Origin: Deltaproteobacteria bacterium
GTDB taxonomy: Bacteria > Desulfobacterota > Syntrophia > Syntrophales > UBA5619
NCBI GenBank assembly: GCA_021372695.1
Contig: JAJFTY010000117.1
Location: forward strand, 1 to 39,967
Length of the DNA: 39,967 nucleotides
Direction of reading: 5' to 3'
The notes under the pieces were generated by a model that worked only from the letters and a program-made list of their open reading frames with translations, was not told where the DNA came from and made no database searches. This document shows, in pieces, positions 1 through 8,558 of the stretch. Each line of letters starts with the position of its first letter. Position 1 is the stretch's first letter. Made by a program: the position numbers and the translations under genes.

Positions 1-993
1 AATGAGTTGCATCGCCCGCTGGGAAACGGTAATATCCTTTCCCGTTTTTTTCAGAAAATGTTCAATAAGGGAAGGGATATCCTCCCGACGCTCCCGCAGT
101 GGCGGAAGGTGGAGAGAAAAGACGTTCAGACGATAAAAGAGATCTTCTCTGAATGCCCCGGCTTGGATCAAATCCGTAAGGTTTTTGTTTGTGGCTGTGA
201 CGAAACGGACGTCCACTCGGATCGGTTGTGTGCCACCCACTCGCTCGAACTCCTTCTGCTGCAAGACCCTGAGAAGTTTTGCCTGGGTGACCGGCGGCAT
301 ATCGCCGATTTCATCGAGGAAAATGGTCCCGCCATCGGCGAGCTCGAATTTCCCCTTCTTCTGTGCAACGGCACCGGTGAATGCCCCCCTCTCGTGCCCG
401 AAGAGATCGCTCTCCAGGAGGCCTTCAGGAATAGCTACGCAGTTGATCTTGACAAAAGGTCTGCCCTTGCGGAGGCTGTGTTCGTACAGGCTCGTCGCGA
501 CAAGCTCCTTCCCCGTGCCGCTTTCTCCCGAGATCAGGACAGTCGAGTCGGTCGGGGCCACCTTCAGGATCTGTCCGAAGATCCCCCGCATGGCGCGACT
601 CTGTCCGATGATCTCAGGGAAAAGTTCTCGTGCCTCGACCTTTCCGAGGAGACTGGAAACTTGTTCGAGCACTTTGTGGAGATGTTCGATGTCTTCCTCT
701 CCTCCTCCGCTATCGGCGTTATCCGGAGATTTTGCCAGAACTGGAAGCTTTTCGGCCACCTGGACAAATTTTATGATCGGTTTGAGGATCAGCGCAAGGA
801 TGAAATAGCTGCAGGCCATGGAGAAAATTACGGTGGCAACGCCAAGATAGAAAAGCGGCATCACCGGCTCAATATTTTTCCCCTCATAACCGGAGGTGAT
901 CCGGTAGGTGATGATCACCGCCAGAAGCGGGATACCGCTGAATATCACCGGAATCAGAATATAGGGGCTGATGCGGACGTTTTTCCGTTTCAC
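1..993 (-). CDS. membrane-anchored sigma-54-dependent transcriptional activator, C-terminus cut by window edge
   Basis: Enhancer-binding protein expected to remodel sigma-54 RNA polymerase by ATP hydrolysis. The reading frame runs open to base 1, giving 331 codons. Two hydrophobic segments lie at about residues 10-30 and 45-70, separated by only about 15 residues. A short linker leads to the AAA+ domain with Walker A GESGTGKE (156-163), the sigma-54 contact loop GAFTGA (203-208) and Walker [12 protein letters not shown] (221-231). The Fis-type HTH expected at the C-terminus would lie outside the window. There is no receiver domain, so the input is probably at the membrane. The start is GTG at 991-993, directly after the stop of the upstream PilC-like gene, which implies translational coupling. 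As the last visible gene of the pilus operon it may control pilin or assembly genes; that is inference. Confidence 0.88.
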   Translation of the reverse strand, partial: MKRKNVRISPYILIPVIFSGIPLLAVIITYRITSGYEGKNIEPVMPLFYLGVATVIFSMACSYFILALILKPIIKFVQVAEKLPVLAKSPDNADSGGGEEDIEHLHKVLEQVSSLLGKVEARELFPEIIGQSRAMRGIFGQILKVAPTDSTVLISGESGTGKELVATSLYEHSLRKGRPFVKINCVAIPEGLLESDLFGHERGAFTGAVAQKKGKFELADGGTIFLDEIGDMPPVTQAKLLRVLQQKEFERVGGTQPIRVDVRFVTATNKNLTDLIQAGAFREDLFYRLNVFSLHLPPLRERREDIPSLIEHFLKKTGKDITVSQRAMQLI

Positions 994-2217
994 TTACCTG
1001 GCCATCTTGGTCATGTCCCACATGGGCATATAAATCGCGAGGGCGAAAAAACCAACGACAGCAGCCAGCCCCACGATCAGGATGGGACCGATGTTGTCCG
1101 AAAGCCGCTTGACCGCGTAGCCGACCTCGTCATCATAGTGAATGGCGATCTGCCGGAGCATATCTTCGATGTTTCCGGACTCCTCACCGATGGCGACCAT
1201 GTCCACAACCATCGGCGTGAAGTATTTTGCCGAACCCAACGGTCCCGAGATTCCCTGGCCCTCCTTGATTTTATCCCGGACCCGGTCGAATTCGCGAGAT
1301 ATCGCCGTGTTGCCGATCGTTCCGGAGAGGACCTCCATCGACTGCATCACAGGGACACCACTCGCCTGCAGTATTGCAAAAATACTCGCAAATCTCGACA
1401 TCGCCGCCTTTTGAAATAGGGGGCCGAAAAGGGGGGTCTTCAGCAAAAAAGCGTCCAGGGCTAAGCGCCCATTCGCAGTCTTGAAGTATGCGCGCAGAAC
1501 GAGGATCAGACCTACCGTCCCCGCGATCAGGATGTACCAGTAATTGGCGATCCCCTGATACATGAGCATGGCGACTTTCGTGGGCCACGGCAACCCCAGT
1601 CCCGCCTTGGCAAAGATGGTAGTAAACTTGGGGATGACGAAGGTTAGCAGAACGAAAAACGCGACGCCCAAGGCGATCAGCACCATCATCGGGTACTGAA
1701 GCGCCGATTTGATGTCCGACTTGATCTTCGCCTCGTGTTCGATGATGTCGATCAGTCGCCCGAGGATGTCGGGAACCGTGCCGCTGATCTCACCCGCGTT
1801 GATCATGCTGAGGTAGAGGGGCGAGAAAATCGAGGGGTGCTTCTTCATCGCTTCGTGGAGCGTGGCACCTGCCCTGATATCCTGGCCGATGATCCCTACG
1901 GCGGCTTTCAGGATTTTGTTCTGGGTCTGATTTTCAAGAACCTGGAGGAGGCGGAGGATCGGAACCCCGGCCTGCATCATGGAACGAAACTGCTTGGTGA
2001 AGAGAATGAGGTCGGCGATATTCACCTTGCTCATGCTCTCCTTGATCCTCGTAAAGAGCGAACCGCCCTTGGCGGCGCGAGATGCCGCCGCGACCTCGGT
2101 TGGAATATAGCCCTTGGAAAGCAGGACATTTTGCGCCATTTCGATGGATTCGGCCTCGATGAGCCCAGAGACGTTCGCACCATTTTCGTTGATCGCCTGG
2201 TAGGAAAAATTCGCCAT
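994..2217 (-). CDS. type II secretion/type IV pilus inner-membrane platform protein (PilC/GspF/MshG family)
   Basis: 407-residue polytopic inner-membrane protein of the T2SF family, the platform on which the assembly ATPase acts. It opens with the usual FSYQAIN-type start of the family. Two repeated cytoplasmic domains (about 60-185 and 265-385) are separated by membrane spans near 175-195, 220-245 and 380-402. The central sequence with FTKQFRSMMQAGVP and the second-domain GNIEDMLRQIA are typical. The length matches the family norm of about 400. The ATG is only 3 bases after the stop of the upstream ATPase gene, so the two are coupled. The order ATPase then platform protein matches mshE-mshG and pilB-pilC. 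Which filament it serves cannot be told from this gene alone. Confidence 0.93.
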   Translation of the reverse strand: MANFSYQAINENGANVSGLIEAESIEMAQNVLLSKGYIPTEVAAASRAAKGGSLFTRIKESMSKVNIADLILFTKQFRSMMQAGVPILRLLQVLENQTQNKILKAAVGIIGQDIRAGATLHEAMKKHPSIFSPLYLSMINAGEISGTVPDILGRLIDIIEHEAKIKSDIKSALQYPMMVLIALGVAFFVLLTFVIPKFTTIFAKAGLGLPWPTKVAMLMYQGIANYWYILIAGTVGLILVLRAYFKTANGRLALDAFLLKTPLFGPLFQKAAMSRFASIFAILQASGVPVMQSMEVLSGTIGNTAISREFDRVRDKIKEGQGISGPLGSAKYFTPMVVDMVAIGEESGNIEDMLRQIAIHYDDEVGYAVKRLSDNIGPILIVGLAAVVGFFALAIYMPMWDMTKMAR

Positions 2218-2220
2218 GCC

Positions 2221-3927
2221 TTACACCATGACCGCGGAGGCGGCCTCCTCCATGGTCGTGATCCCCCTGAGGACTTTGTCGGCCGCATCCTCCTTGAGGG
2301 TGCGGAGCTTTCCCTCCGCCACGGCGACCCGGGTGATTTCCTGGGAGGATCTCCTCTTCAGGATCATCTCCTGGACCATTTCGTCGTTGACCAGGACTTC
2401 GAAGATTCCGGTCCGCCCCTTGTAGCCGGTATTCATGCACTGGTAGCAGCCCTTTCCCCGCTTGAAATTGGGGTTCTCCGCCTTGTCCAATCCCCATGAG
2501 GCCAGGGAAGCGGCCGAAGGCATGTAGGATTCCTCGCAGTAGGGACAGATGGTCCGGACCAGCCGCTGGGCAAAGGAAACGAGCAAGGCAGAGGCAACGA
2601 GGAAGGGCTCGATCCCCATGTCGATGAAGCGGGTGATCGCCCCGGCCGCGTCGTTCGTGTGGATCGTGCTGAGCAGCCGGTGGCCTGTCTGGGCTGCCTG
2701 GATGGCGATCGCCGCCGTCTCTGGATCGCGGATCTCGCCCACCATGATGATGTCCGGGTCCTGACGCAGGATGGAGCGGAGGCCGCCCGCAAAGGTCATG
2801 CCCGCCTTGCGGTTGAGCTGAACCTGGCGGATGTTGTCGATCCGGTATTCGACCGGGTCCTCGAGGGTGATGATGTTCGTATCCGTGCTGTTGAGTTCGT
2901 TCAGGATGGAGTAGAGGCTTGTGCTCTTCCCGCTTCCCGTCGGTCCAGTGCTCAGGATCATTCCGTAGGCTTTGCGGATCATCAGTTCGATCTTGTCCCG
3001 GTCCGATTGAATCATCCCGAGGCGGTCGAGGGAATAGACCCCCGAGCTCATGTCGAGAAGGCGCAGGACCACGTTTTCGCCATGGATCGTGGGCATGGAA
3101 GAGACGCGGACATTGATCTCCCGCATGTCCATCTTGAGGGTGAAGCGGCCGTCCTGCGGGATCCGCGAGACGGTGATGTCCATGTTGGCGAGGATCTTGA
3201 TGCGGGCGATGATGGGCAGGGCAAGGGACTTCGGCGGCGAGGGGACCTCATGAAGCTTGCCGTCCATCCGGAATCGCACCTGCATGCTGTTCTGCTGGGG
3301 GCTGATGTGGATGTCGCTCGCCCTCTCGCGGATCGCCTGGGCGAAGATGGAGTTGACCAGGCGGACCACTGGGGCCTCTCCCGCCATGTCCTGGAGGGAC
3401 GAGACCTGGACCTCCTCGGGGGCCGGTTCCGGGGCAGCCTCCTCCTCGGGTTGGGCCTCGATTTCGAGGCCTTCCATGACACCGCCCAGGCCCGACTTCT
3501 GGCCGTAGAGGCCGTTGAGCAACTGGTTGACCTCCCGCTCGGTGCAGACGACCGGCTCTACCTCCGAATTGGTCATGATCTCGATCGAATCGAGGGTATT
3601 GATGTCGAGGGGGTCCGTGATGGCGATCGTCAGGAGCCTTCCCTTCTTCCGGAGGGGCGCTACCTGCATCTTCTGCGCCATCTCGAAGGGGACCATGCGG
3701 GCCAGATTCATGTCGATCGGATACTGGTCGGGGTGATACTTCTCGATTTTGAGCTGGCGGCTCAGGGTATCGACGATCTTGTTCTCGTTGACAACGCCCT
3801 GCCGGCTGAGGAACTGCCCCAGCTTGAGCCCCGCCTTCTTGTGCTCGGCAATCGCCTTCCGGAGCTGCTCTTCGTTGAGAATTCCGGCTTCAAGCAGCAT
3901 CTCGCCCAAACGTTTTTTTACAGCCAT
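2221..3927 (-). CDS. pilus/secretion assembly ATPase (PilB/GspE/MshE family)
   Basis: 568-residue hexameric cytoplasmic ATPase that powers filament or pseudopilus extension. An N-terminal T2SSE_N domain (about 1-140, opening with MAVKKRLGEMLLEAG) is followed by an acidic Pro/Glu linker (155-175). The catalytic domain has Walker A GPTGSGKS (328-335), Walker B IIMVGEIRD (393-401) and the His-box HTND (423-426). A zinc site has Cys461, Cys464, Cys494 and Cys497, as in extension ATPases; retraction ATPases (PilT) lack the N-terminal domain. AGAGG lies about 10 bases before the ATG. It is followed immediately by the PilC-like gene. Confidence 0.95.
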   Translation of the reverse strand: MAVKKRLGEMLLEAGILNEEQLRKAIAEHKKAGLKLGQFLSRQGVVNENKIVDTLSRQLKIEKYHPDQYPIDMNLARMVPFEMAQKMQVAPLRKKGRLLTIAITDPLDINTLDSIEIMTNSEVEPVVCTEREVNQLLNGLYGQKSGLGGVMEGLEIEAQPEEEAAPEPAPEEVQVSSLQDMAGEAPVVRLVNSIFAQAIRERASDIHISPQQNSMQVRFRMDGKLHEVPSPPKSLALPIIARIKILANMDITVSRIPQDGRFTLKMDMREINVRVSSMPTIHGENVVLRLLDMSSGVYSLDRLGMIQSDRDKIELMIRKAYGMILSTGPTGSGKSTSLYSILNELNSTDTNIITLEDPVEYRIDNIRQVQLNRKAGMTFAGGLRSILRQDPDIIMVGEIRDPETAAIAIQAAQTGHRLLSTIHTNDAAGAITRFIDMGIEPFLVASALLVSFAQRLVRTICPYCEESYMPSAASLASWGLDKAENPNFKRGKGCYQCMNTGYKGRTGIFEVLVNDEMVQEMILKRRSSQEITRVAVAEGKLRTLKEDAADKVLRGITTMEEAASAVMV

Positions 3928-3948
3928 TGTTTTACGACCTCTTCATTC

Positions 3949-4085
3949 TTCAGGAACTCGTAGGGAAACGCCCGTGTCACCCTGAGCCCGTCGAAGGGTG
4001 AACATAAATACTCGATTCCAGGGCATGCTTCGACAGGCTCAGCATGACAATAACAGTCAATTTTGACTTTTGCGTGTTCCTCACC
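3949..4085. repeat. composite palindromic intergenic repeat (family A with flanking family C halves), copy 1
   Basis: Two imperfect palindromes, 3977-4001 (TCACCCTGAGC...GGGTGA) and 4024-4046 (CATGCTTCGAC...AGCATG), share the core GCTTCGACAGGCTCAG. They are flanked by AGGAACTCGTAGG on the left and TTTTGCGTGTTCCTCA on the right, which are inverted relatives of each other. The same arrangement recurs at 11044-11188. It lies in the 197-bp gap between the ExeA-like and PilB-like genes. Confidence 0.75.
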
Positions 4086-4124
4086 GTTTCCCCGGATATA
4101 TCCCTCTAATGGACCTTTTCCGCC

Positions 4125-5684
4125 TCAGCGGGCGTAAAATTCCGTCTCTTCGGACCACCGGGCGATCACGCGGGCGCCGGGCGGAAAGTCAGCCGGCAGA
4201 CGCTGGATAAAGGCGCCGGCCGCCTTTTCATCGGGAAAACCGCTGCGGCTTAACAGCGCAAACACCATCCCTTCCTTGGGATTCCAGTAGGGAAAGAGAC
4301 GGATGCCGCCCTCCACCTGGGGGTAGCTCCGAAGGGACTCATAAGCCTCTCCGAGGCTTCCCTTCATCGCCACGGCCACCCACGATTGATCCGGCGCCAG
4401 CGGGTTCGTCCGGACGGGAACGGCCGGAAGGGTGATGACGTCGCCCTTGCGGATCCGGTTGATGTCGGCGATGCGGTGGTTGGTCCGGACGAAGGCCTGC
4501 AATTGTTCCTCATCATAGGCGCCGTAGACGCGGCGAAGCAGGCCATAAACCGTCTCTCCGGGTTCGACGATCATGCGGCCCAGGACCTTCGGCTTCTTGG
4601 TGTTGAACACGGGAGGCGCAGGAGTAGCGACGGGGGCTGCCGGCGGAGACGCCGGCAAGACCGCAACCGGCGCGGGGGCTACCGGCGGCGCTGTTTTCTC
4701 CAAAGGCGCGATGGCGGCTTTACCGGATAGAGGCGATTCCTGGAAAAGGGGAGGCCCCCACTCCAGAATCCCGGCCGCGATCAGAAGGAGCGCCGCAAGG
4801 GCAGATGCCGCGATCAGGGCGCGGCGCCGTCCGGCAGCCTTCTCGGTGGAGACACGCTCGGAGCAGGAACGGACCAGGAACCATCCCGCGCGCTTCCGGT
4901 TCTGGATGATCATGGTCAGCATGCACTGATGGCAAAGGGTGATGATCCTCCGGGGATATCCGCCCGTGGCTTTGTAGACGGCCCGCAGTCCTGGCCAGGT
5001 AAAGAGGCGCACTGGCTTCTCCCCGCTGGCCTGGGCGATGCGGTAGGCGATCAGCTGCCGAGTCTCCCGGAAGTTCAGGGGTTCCAGGGCAATGAACTGG
5101 TTGACGCGGTCCGCGAAATTCGGGTGCTCCTTCAGGATTTCCTCGAATTCATTCTGGGCGAAGATGACGATCTGGAGGAGCTTGGCCTCATTCGTTTCAT
5201 AGTTCAGAAACTCCCTCAGGATTTCGAGGCCGAAATCCGGCAGCTTCTGCCCTTCGTCGACGATCAGGACGACTGTCTTTTTTTCGTCCACCCCTTTTTG
5301 AAACAGGTGATGCTTGATGAGCTCCTTGAGCTGCCACTCGCTCTCCGCGGCTGCGGCATCCGGTATGCCGAAGGCGGTCGCAACGGTGGCCAGGAACTCA
5401 CGGGGGGTACTGATCGCAGGGTCGAGCAGGAGATGGATCTCAACTTCGTTGCGGTCCTCTTCCGATTTGGCGAACCGGATGAGAAGCTCGCGGCAGAGGG
5501 TCGTCTTCCCGGTCCCCACGTTTCCCATGACCACATTGAGCCCGCGGTGGAGGCGGATGGCGAGTTCAAGCTTCTGCAGGCAGCCCAGATGCTGGGACGA
5601 CTGGTAGAAGAACTCCGGCTCCGGTGAGTTGGAGAAGGGCTCCCTGGTCAGGTTGAGGATCTTGAAGTAATCCATGGCGGCCAC
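4125..5684 (-). CDS. ExeA/GspA/MshM-type AAA ATPase with transmembrane segment, LysM and SPOR-like C-terminus
   Basis: 519 residues. The cytoplasmic ATPase resembles ExeA/MshM, which helps secretins or pili cross the cell wall. Walker A is GNVGTGKT (54-61), Walker B is in VVLIVDEGQ (about 138-146), and the N-terminal YFKILNLTREPFSNSP is characteristic. One membrane span lies at about 287-308, followed by a Pro/Ala-rich linker of about 50 residues. A LysM-like peptidoglycan-binding module with VEPGETVYGLLRR and INRIRKGDVITLP comes next (about 375-425). The last 80 residues look like a SPOR-type fold by weak similarity. The first codon is GTG at 5682-5684; an ATG three codons on (5673-5675) is an equally good start and neither has a strong ribosome site. 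Its place after the secretin equals mshM after mshL. Confidence 0.88.
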   Translation of the reverse strand: MAAMDYFKILNLTREPFSNSPEPEFFYQSSQHLGCLQKLELAIRLHRGLNVVMGNVGTGKTTLCRELLIRFAKSEEDRNEVEIHLLLDPAISTPREFLATVATAFGIPDAAAAESEWQLKELIKHHLFQKGVDEKKTVVLIVDEGQKLPDFGLEILREFLNYETNEAKLLQIVIFAQNEFEEILKEHPNFADRVNQFIALEPLNFRETRQLIAYRIAQASGEKPVRLFTWPGLRAVYKATGGYPRRIITLCHQCMLTMIIQNRKRAGWFLVRSCSERVSTEKAAGRRRALIAASALAALLLIAAGILEWGPPLFQESPLSGKAAIAPLEKTAPPVAPAPVAVLPASPPAAPVATPAPPVFNTKKPKVLGRMIVEPGETVYGLLRRVYGAYDEEQLQAFVRTNHRIADINRIRKGDVITLPAVPVRTNPLAPDQSWVAVAMKGSLGEAYESLRSYPQVEGGIRLFPYWNPKEGMVFALLSRSGFPDEKAAGAFIQRLPADFPPGARVIARWSEETEFYAR

Positions 5685-5771
5685 TCAGCTCTGGAAGAGT
5701 GGGGGATAAAGACATCTTCATGCCTCCGGACCTCACTCCTCATATTTCTACACAGTTATGATTCGACCGGC

Positions 5772-7472
5772 TCACGGCTTCGGGGCCTTTTCGGCATCCT
5801 TCGCGGCCGGCTGCACGCCTCCCGCAGTCTTCGCCGCGGCGATTGCCGTGGGAAGGATCCTCGGCGTGATGAAGATGAGGACATCCTCCATCTTATCCTG
5901 CTTGTCCTCACCCTTGAAGAGCCAGCCGAGGAAGGGGACGTCCTTCAGCCCCGGGACGCCGCTTGTCCCCAGCCGGTTTGTCTGTTTCGTGAGGCCGGAG
6001 ATGACGATGGTCTCGCCGTCCTGGACGATCAGCGTGGTTTCCGTCTGCTTCTTGATGATGAAGGGGTTGCCCTCGACGGTCCGGGTCGTATCCACCTCAT
6101 CTTTTTTCACGAGGATCTTCATCGAGAGGTTCCGGCCGTCGATCACGTGCGGCGTGATCTCCAGGCGAAGGACCGCGTCCTCGAATTTCACCGTTCTGGT
6201 GGGCGGGGTCACGCTGGTATCGATCGTCGAATAGGGAATCCGCTCCCCGTTTTCCGTAAAGGCCTTCTGGTTGTCCATCGTCGTGATGGAGGGGCTGGAG
6301 AGGATGTTCAGCTTGCCGTCATCCTGGAGGGCATTGAGCTGGATGTCGAGGATGTTTCCACCCAGGGTCCCGAACAGCAGGCCCAGGGAGGCCACTCCTC
6401 CGGCGGCGCTCGCGGCCGTACTCGAGACGGGGAAGTTGACGCCGAACCCCTGTCCGGAGATGCCCGTGTTGCCGAAGACAGGCGTATAGCTGCCCGACAG
6501 GGGGTTGGTCGTCGTGCTGCCGTTGGTTCCGCCGGGCGTGACCCAGAGGTTATGGTCGCCGATCCGTGGGTTGTACATGCCCCCCCACTGGACCCCCAGG
6601 CTCCGGGCCGTATCCTTGGTGGTTTCCACGATATTCGCCTGGATCTTGATCTGGGGCGTCGGTTTGTCGATCTTCTCGATGATCGGCATCATCTTGACCA
6701 GGTCTTCCCGGATGGCTGAAATGATCAGGGAGTTGCTGTGTTCGTCCACCCGCACGGACCCGCGGGGCTTGTCGTCCTTGGTCCGGGTCAGGAACGCTTC
6801 GAGATTGTCCTTGAGGTCCTTCGGCTTGGCATAATCGATCGGGACAACCACGGTCATGAGCGGCGCGACCCACTTGATTCCCATTTCCTGGGTCTTGCGC
6901 TTCAGGTCCTGTTCCATGTCCTCCAGGGTGATGACCCGGATGATGTCTCCCTCCCAGACATAGGTCAGCCCATGGGTTCGCAGGATGCCGTTGAAAGCCT
7001 GGTTCCAGGGGACGTCCCGGAAGTCGATGGTCATCTCCCCCTTGATTTCGCTCTTCACGAGGACGTTCTTGTCCACGATCCGGGCCAGGGAGCGCAGCAC
7101 GGTCTTGATGTCCGCCTGGCGGAATTTCAGGTTGACGAGCTGCGTCGGGAGCTCTTTGATGGGCGCGGCCTTCAGCTCCTCTGCGGGCGCCCCGCTTTCC
7201 TGGAGGAACTCCGGCGCGATGAGCGCGCTCCGGTCCCGCGGCGCGGGTGAGTTCCCCGTCTGCGTTTCCGCCATCGTGGACCACTTTTCAAAGACGGCAT
7301 CCTTCTTGACGGTATCATTGGCGGCGCAGCCGAAGACGAGCATGGTGGACAGCAGAAGGACGCCAATCAACCCTCGCTTTTCTTTTTTTCCACGCCTTGC
7401 ATCTGACCACTTTGGTGCAGCCTGCAGGAGCAGTCTGTTTTTCAACACCCTGTCAGAGTTGACGTAAGCCAT
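5772..7472 (-). CDS. outer-membrane secretin, lipoprotein (MshL/PilQ/GspD family)
   Basis: 566 residues forming the outer-membrane channel for the filament. A late signal peptide ends at a lipobox-like VFGC (Cys49), as in the lipoprotein MshL. An STN/N0-like domain (LVNLKFRQADIKTVLRSLAR) and an N1-type domain (VPIDYAKPKDLKDNLEAF) precede the secretin core. The core has the Gly/Thr/Asn-rich insert near 295-345 and the C-terminal GVPGLKDVPFLGWLFK plus VLIFITPRI signature. GGGAGG six bases before the ATG at 7472 firmly sets the start. The first 30 residues before the hydrophobic segment are oddly long and basic, because DNA resembling an interspersed repeat lies inside the reading frame (7391-7454). 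Confidence 0.93.
   Translation of the reverse strand: MAYVNSDRVLKNRLLLQAAPKWSDARRGKKEKRGLIGVLLLSTMLVFGCAANDTVKKDAVFEKWSTMAETQTGNSPAPRDRSALIAPEFLQESGAPAEELKAAPIKELPTQLVNLKFRQADIKTVLRSLARIVDKNVLVKSEIKGEMTIDFRDVPWNQAFNGILRTHGLTYVWEGDIIRVITLEDMEQDLKRKTQEMGIKWVAPLMTVVVPIDYAKPKDLKDNLEAFLTRTKDDKPRGSVRVDEHSNSLIISAIREDLVKMMPIIEKIDKPTPQIKIQANIVETTKDTARSLGVQWGGMYNPRIGDHNLWVTPGGTNGSTTTNPLSGSYTPVFGNTGISGQGFGVNFPVSSTAASAAGGVASLGLLFGTLGGNILDIQLNALQDDGKLNILSSPSITTMDNQKAFTENGERIPYSTIDTSVTPPTRTVKFEDAVLRLEITPHVIDGRNLSMKILVKKDEVDTTRTVEGNPFIIKKQTETTLIVQDGETIVISGLTKQTNRLGTSGVPGLKDVPFLGWLFKGEDKQDKMEDVLIFITPRILPTAIAAAKTAGGVQPAAKDAEKAPKP
7391..7454. repeat. partial copy of interspersed repeat (family B end) inside the 5' end of the secretin gene
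   Basis: On the plus strand CACGCCTTGCATCTGACC and GTTTTTCAACACCCTGTC match the right end of the element at 18589-18823, which has GTGCCTTGCATCTGACC and GTTTTTGAACAGCCTGCC. About 25 extra bases lie between the two blocks here. The copy is in frame and encodes residues about 7-28 of the secretin precursor. Confidence 0.65.
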
Positions 7473-7486
7473 CGGTGCCTCCCTTT

Positions 7487-8002
7487 TTATTCCAGCAGGG
7501 GCACATTGATCGATGCCCCGGTTCCGCGGTTTTCAATGACGACGTTCGATGGAGAAGCGCTTTTCAAGAAGTACCCCTTGATGTCGAGGCCATCGCCTTC
7601 GCTGTATTCCATGCCGTTGACGATGGCCATCTTCTTCTTTCCCACTTCGAGATAACCCGAATAGACGAACTCCACCTTCGGCGCCGCCGCTGCAACGACC
7701 GGCTCCTTGGCGGCGATCACCTTGGCCTGGGTCCACGACCTGTAGGACTTGTTGTCCAGAAAGGGATCCTGAGCCCATTCCCTCTCCGCGCGGCTGAAGA
7801 CCAGGGTCCCCAGATCCTTGGAGGAGTCCTTGCCCATGCTCGCGGTCAGATTGCTCACGAAGGTCTGGAGCTCCGCGCTCTTCTGGGTCGTATCGATGCC
7901 TGCTGCCTTCTTCTTGGGCATCAGATAGTCGAAGGCCGCATAGAGGACCACGACCGCCAGCGCCCCCAGAATGATCATCTCCCGCTTTCCCAATTTAGCC
8001 AT
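7487..8002 (-). CDS. PilP/GspC/MshK-like bitopic inner-membrane protein
   Basis: 171 residues from ATG 8000-8002, preceded by GCAGG at a 6-base spacing; a TTG two codons upstream (8006-8008) has no such site. A short cytoplasmic start is followed by one membrane span (about 7-27, MIILGALAVVVLYAAFDYLM). A periplasmic part ends in a small beta-rich domain (VEFVYSGYLEVGKKKMAIVNG). That pattern fits the HR/PilP-type domain linking the inner-membrane complex to the secretin. Unlike classical PilP there is no lipobox. It lies between PilO-like and secretin genes, where mshK or pilP sits. The call rests mostly on position and topology. Confidence 0.75.
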   Translation of the reverse strand: MAKLGKREMIILGALAVVVLYAAFDYLMPKKKAAGIDTTQKSAELQTFVSNLTASMGKDSSKDLGTLVFSRAEREWAQDPFLDNKSYRSWTQAKVIAAKEPVVAAAAPKVEFVYSGYLEVGKKKMAIVNGMEYSEGDGLDIKGYFLKSASPSNVVIENRGTGASINVPLLE

Positions 8003-8018
8003 AGTCAACCTGCCCGTT

Positions 8019-8558
8019 TTATCCGACGGCCACCCAGATCTTCAGTTTGAACTCCTTGGTGTCCGGCTTCTGCTGAATCTCGATCTCCTCGATCTGCCTC
8101 ACGTAGGGAATGCCGCCCAGATGGATCAGGAATTTCCGGAAGTTCATGAAATCTCCCCGGAGAACGACGTTCACCGACAGGGACTGCGCGTCGCCGGTCA
8201 AGGCTGTGAGGTTCGGAATCGCCGATGCCAGGGTCATCCCGCTCGCTTTGGCCGCGCTGCCGAAAACCATCGGAAGCGTGTTGATCCTGGCCTGCTCCAG
8301 GACCCCCTTTGCCGGAAGAGGCAGGACCTCCGACTCCTTCTTGACGGTCTTGGCCTGGAGCGTCTTCTGGAAGGGGCTCAAGGCCTGCTGCTCTTCGAGC
8401 AGGGAGCGGGTATCCACGATCCTGGCCGAAAGCTCCGCCATCGTGCTCATGTTCGGCAGGATCCCCGCAAGGATGAAGATGAGGATTCCGGCCAGACAGA
8501 GCAGGAGATAGGAGATGCTCTGTTTCGGGAATTTGGAGGCCATCTTTTGCTCAGCCAT
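8019..8558 (-). CDS. PilO/MshJ-like inner-membrane alignment-complex protein
   Basis: 179 residues: a short cytoplasmic N-terminus, one membrane span (about 16-36, YLLLCLAGILIFILAGILP), a coiled-coil stretch (about 38-75) and a C-terminal ferredoxin-like half ending in IEEIEIQQKPDTKEFKLKIWVAV. This is the standard PilO/GspM layout. GGAGGAGCAGG precedes the ATG. It overlaps the 3' end of the PilM-PilN gene by 8 bases, implying coupled translation of partners that form a periplasmic heterodimer (PilN-PilO). Confidence 0.8.
   Translation of the reverse strand: MAEQKMASKFPKQSISYLLLCLAGILIFILAGILPNMSTMAELSARIVDTRSLLEEQQALSPFQKTLQAKTVKKESEVLPLPAKGVLEQARINTLPMVFGSAAKASGMTLASAIPNLTALTGDAQSLSVNVVLRGDFMNFRKFLIHLGGIPYVRQIEEIEIQQKPDTKEFKLKIWVAVG

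Noticed and set aside
7..1419. 470-codon open frame on the plus strand at the window start
   Set aside because: It covers two well-motivated minus-strand genes (sigma-54 activator and PilC-like) and has no motifs.
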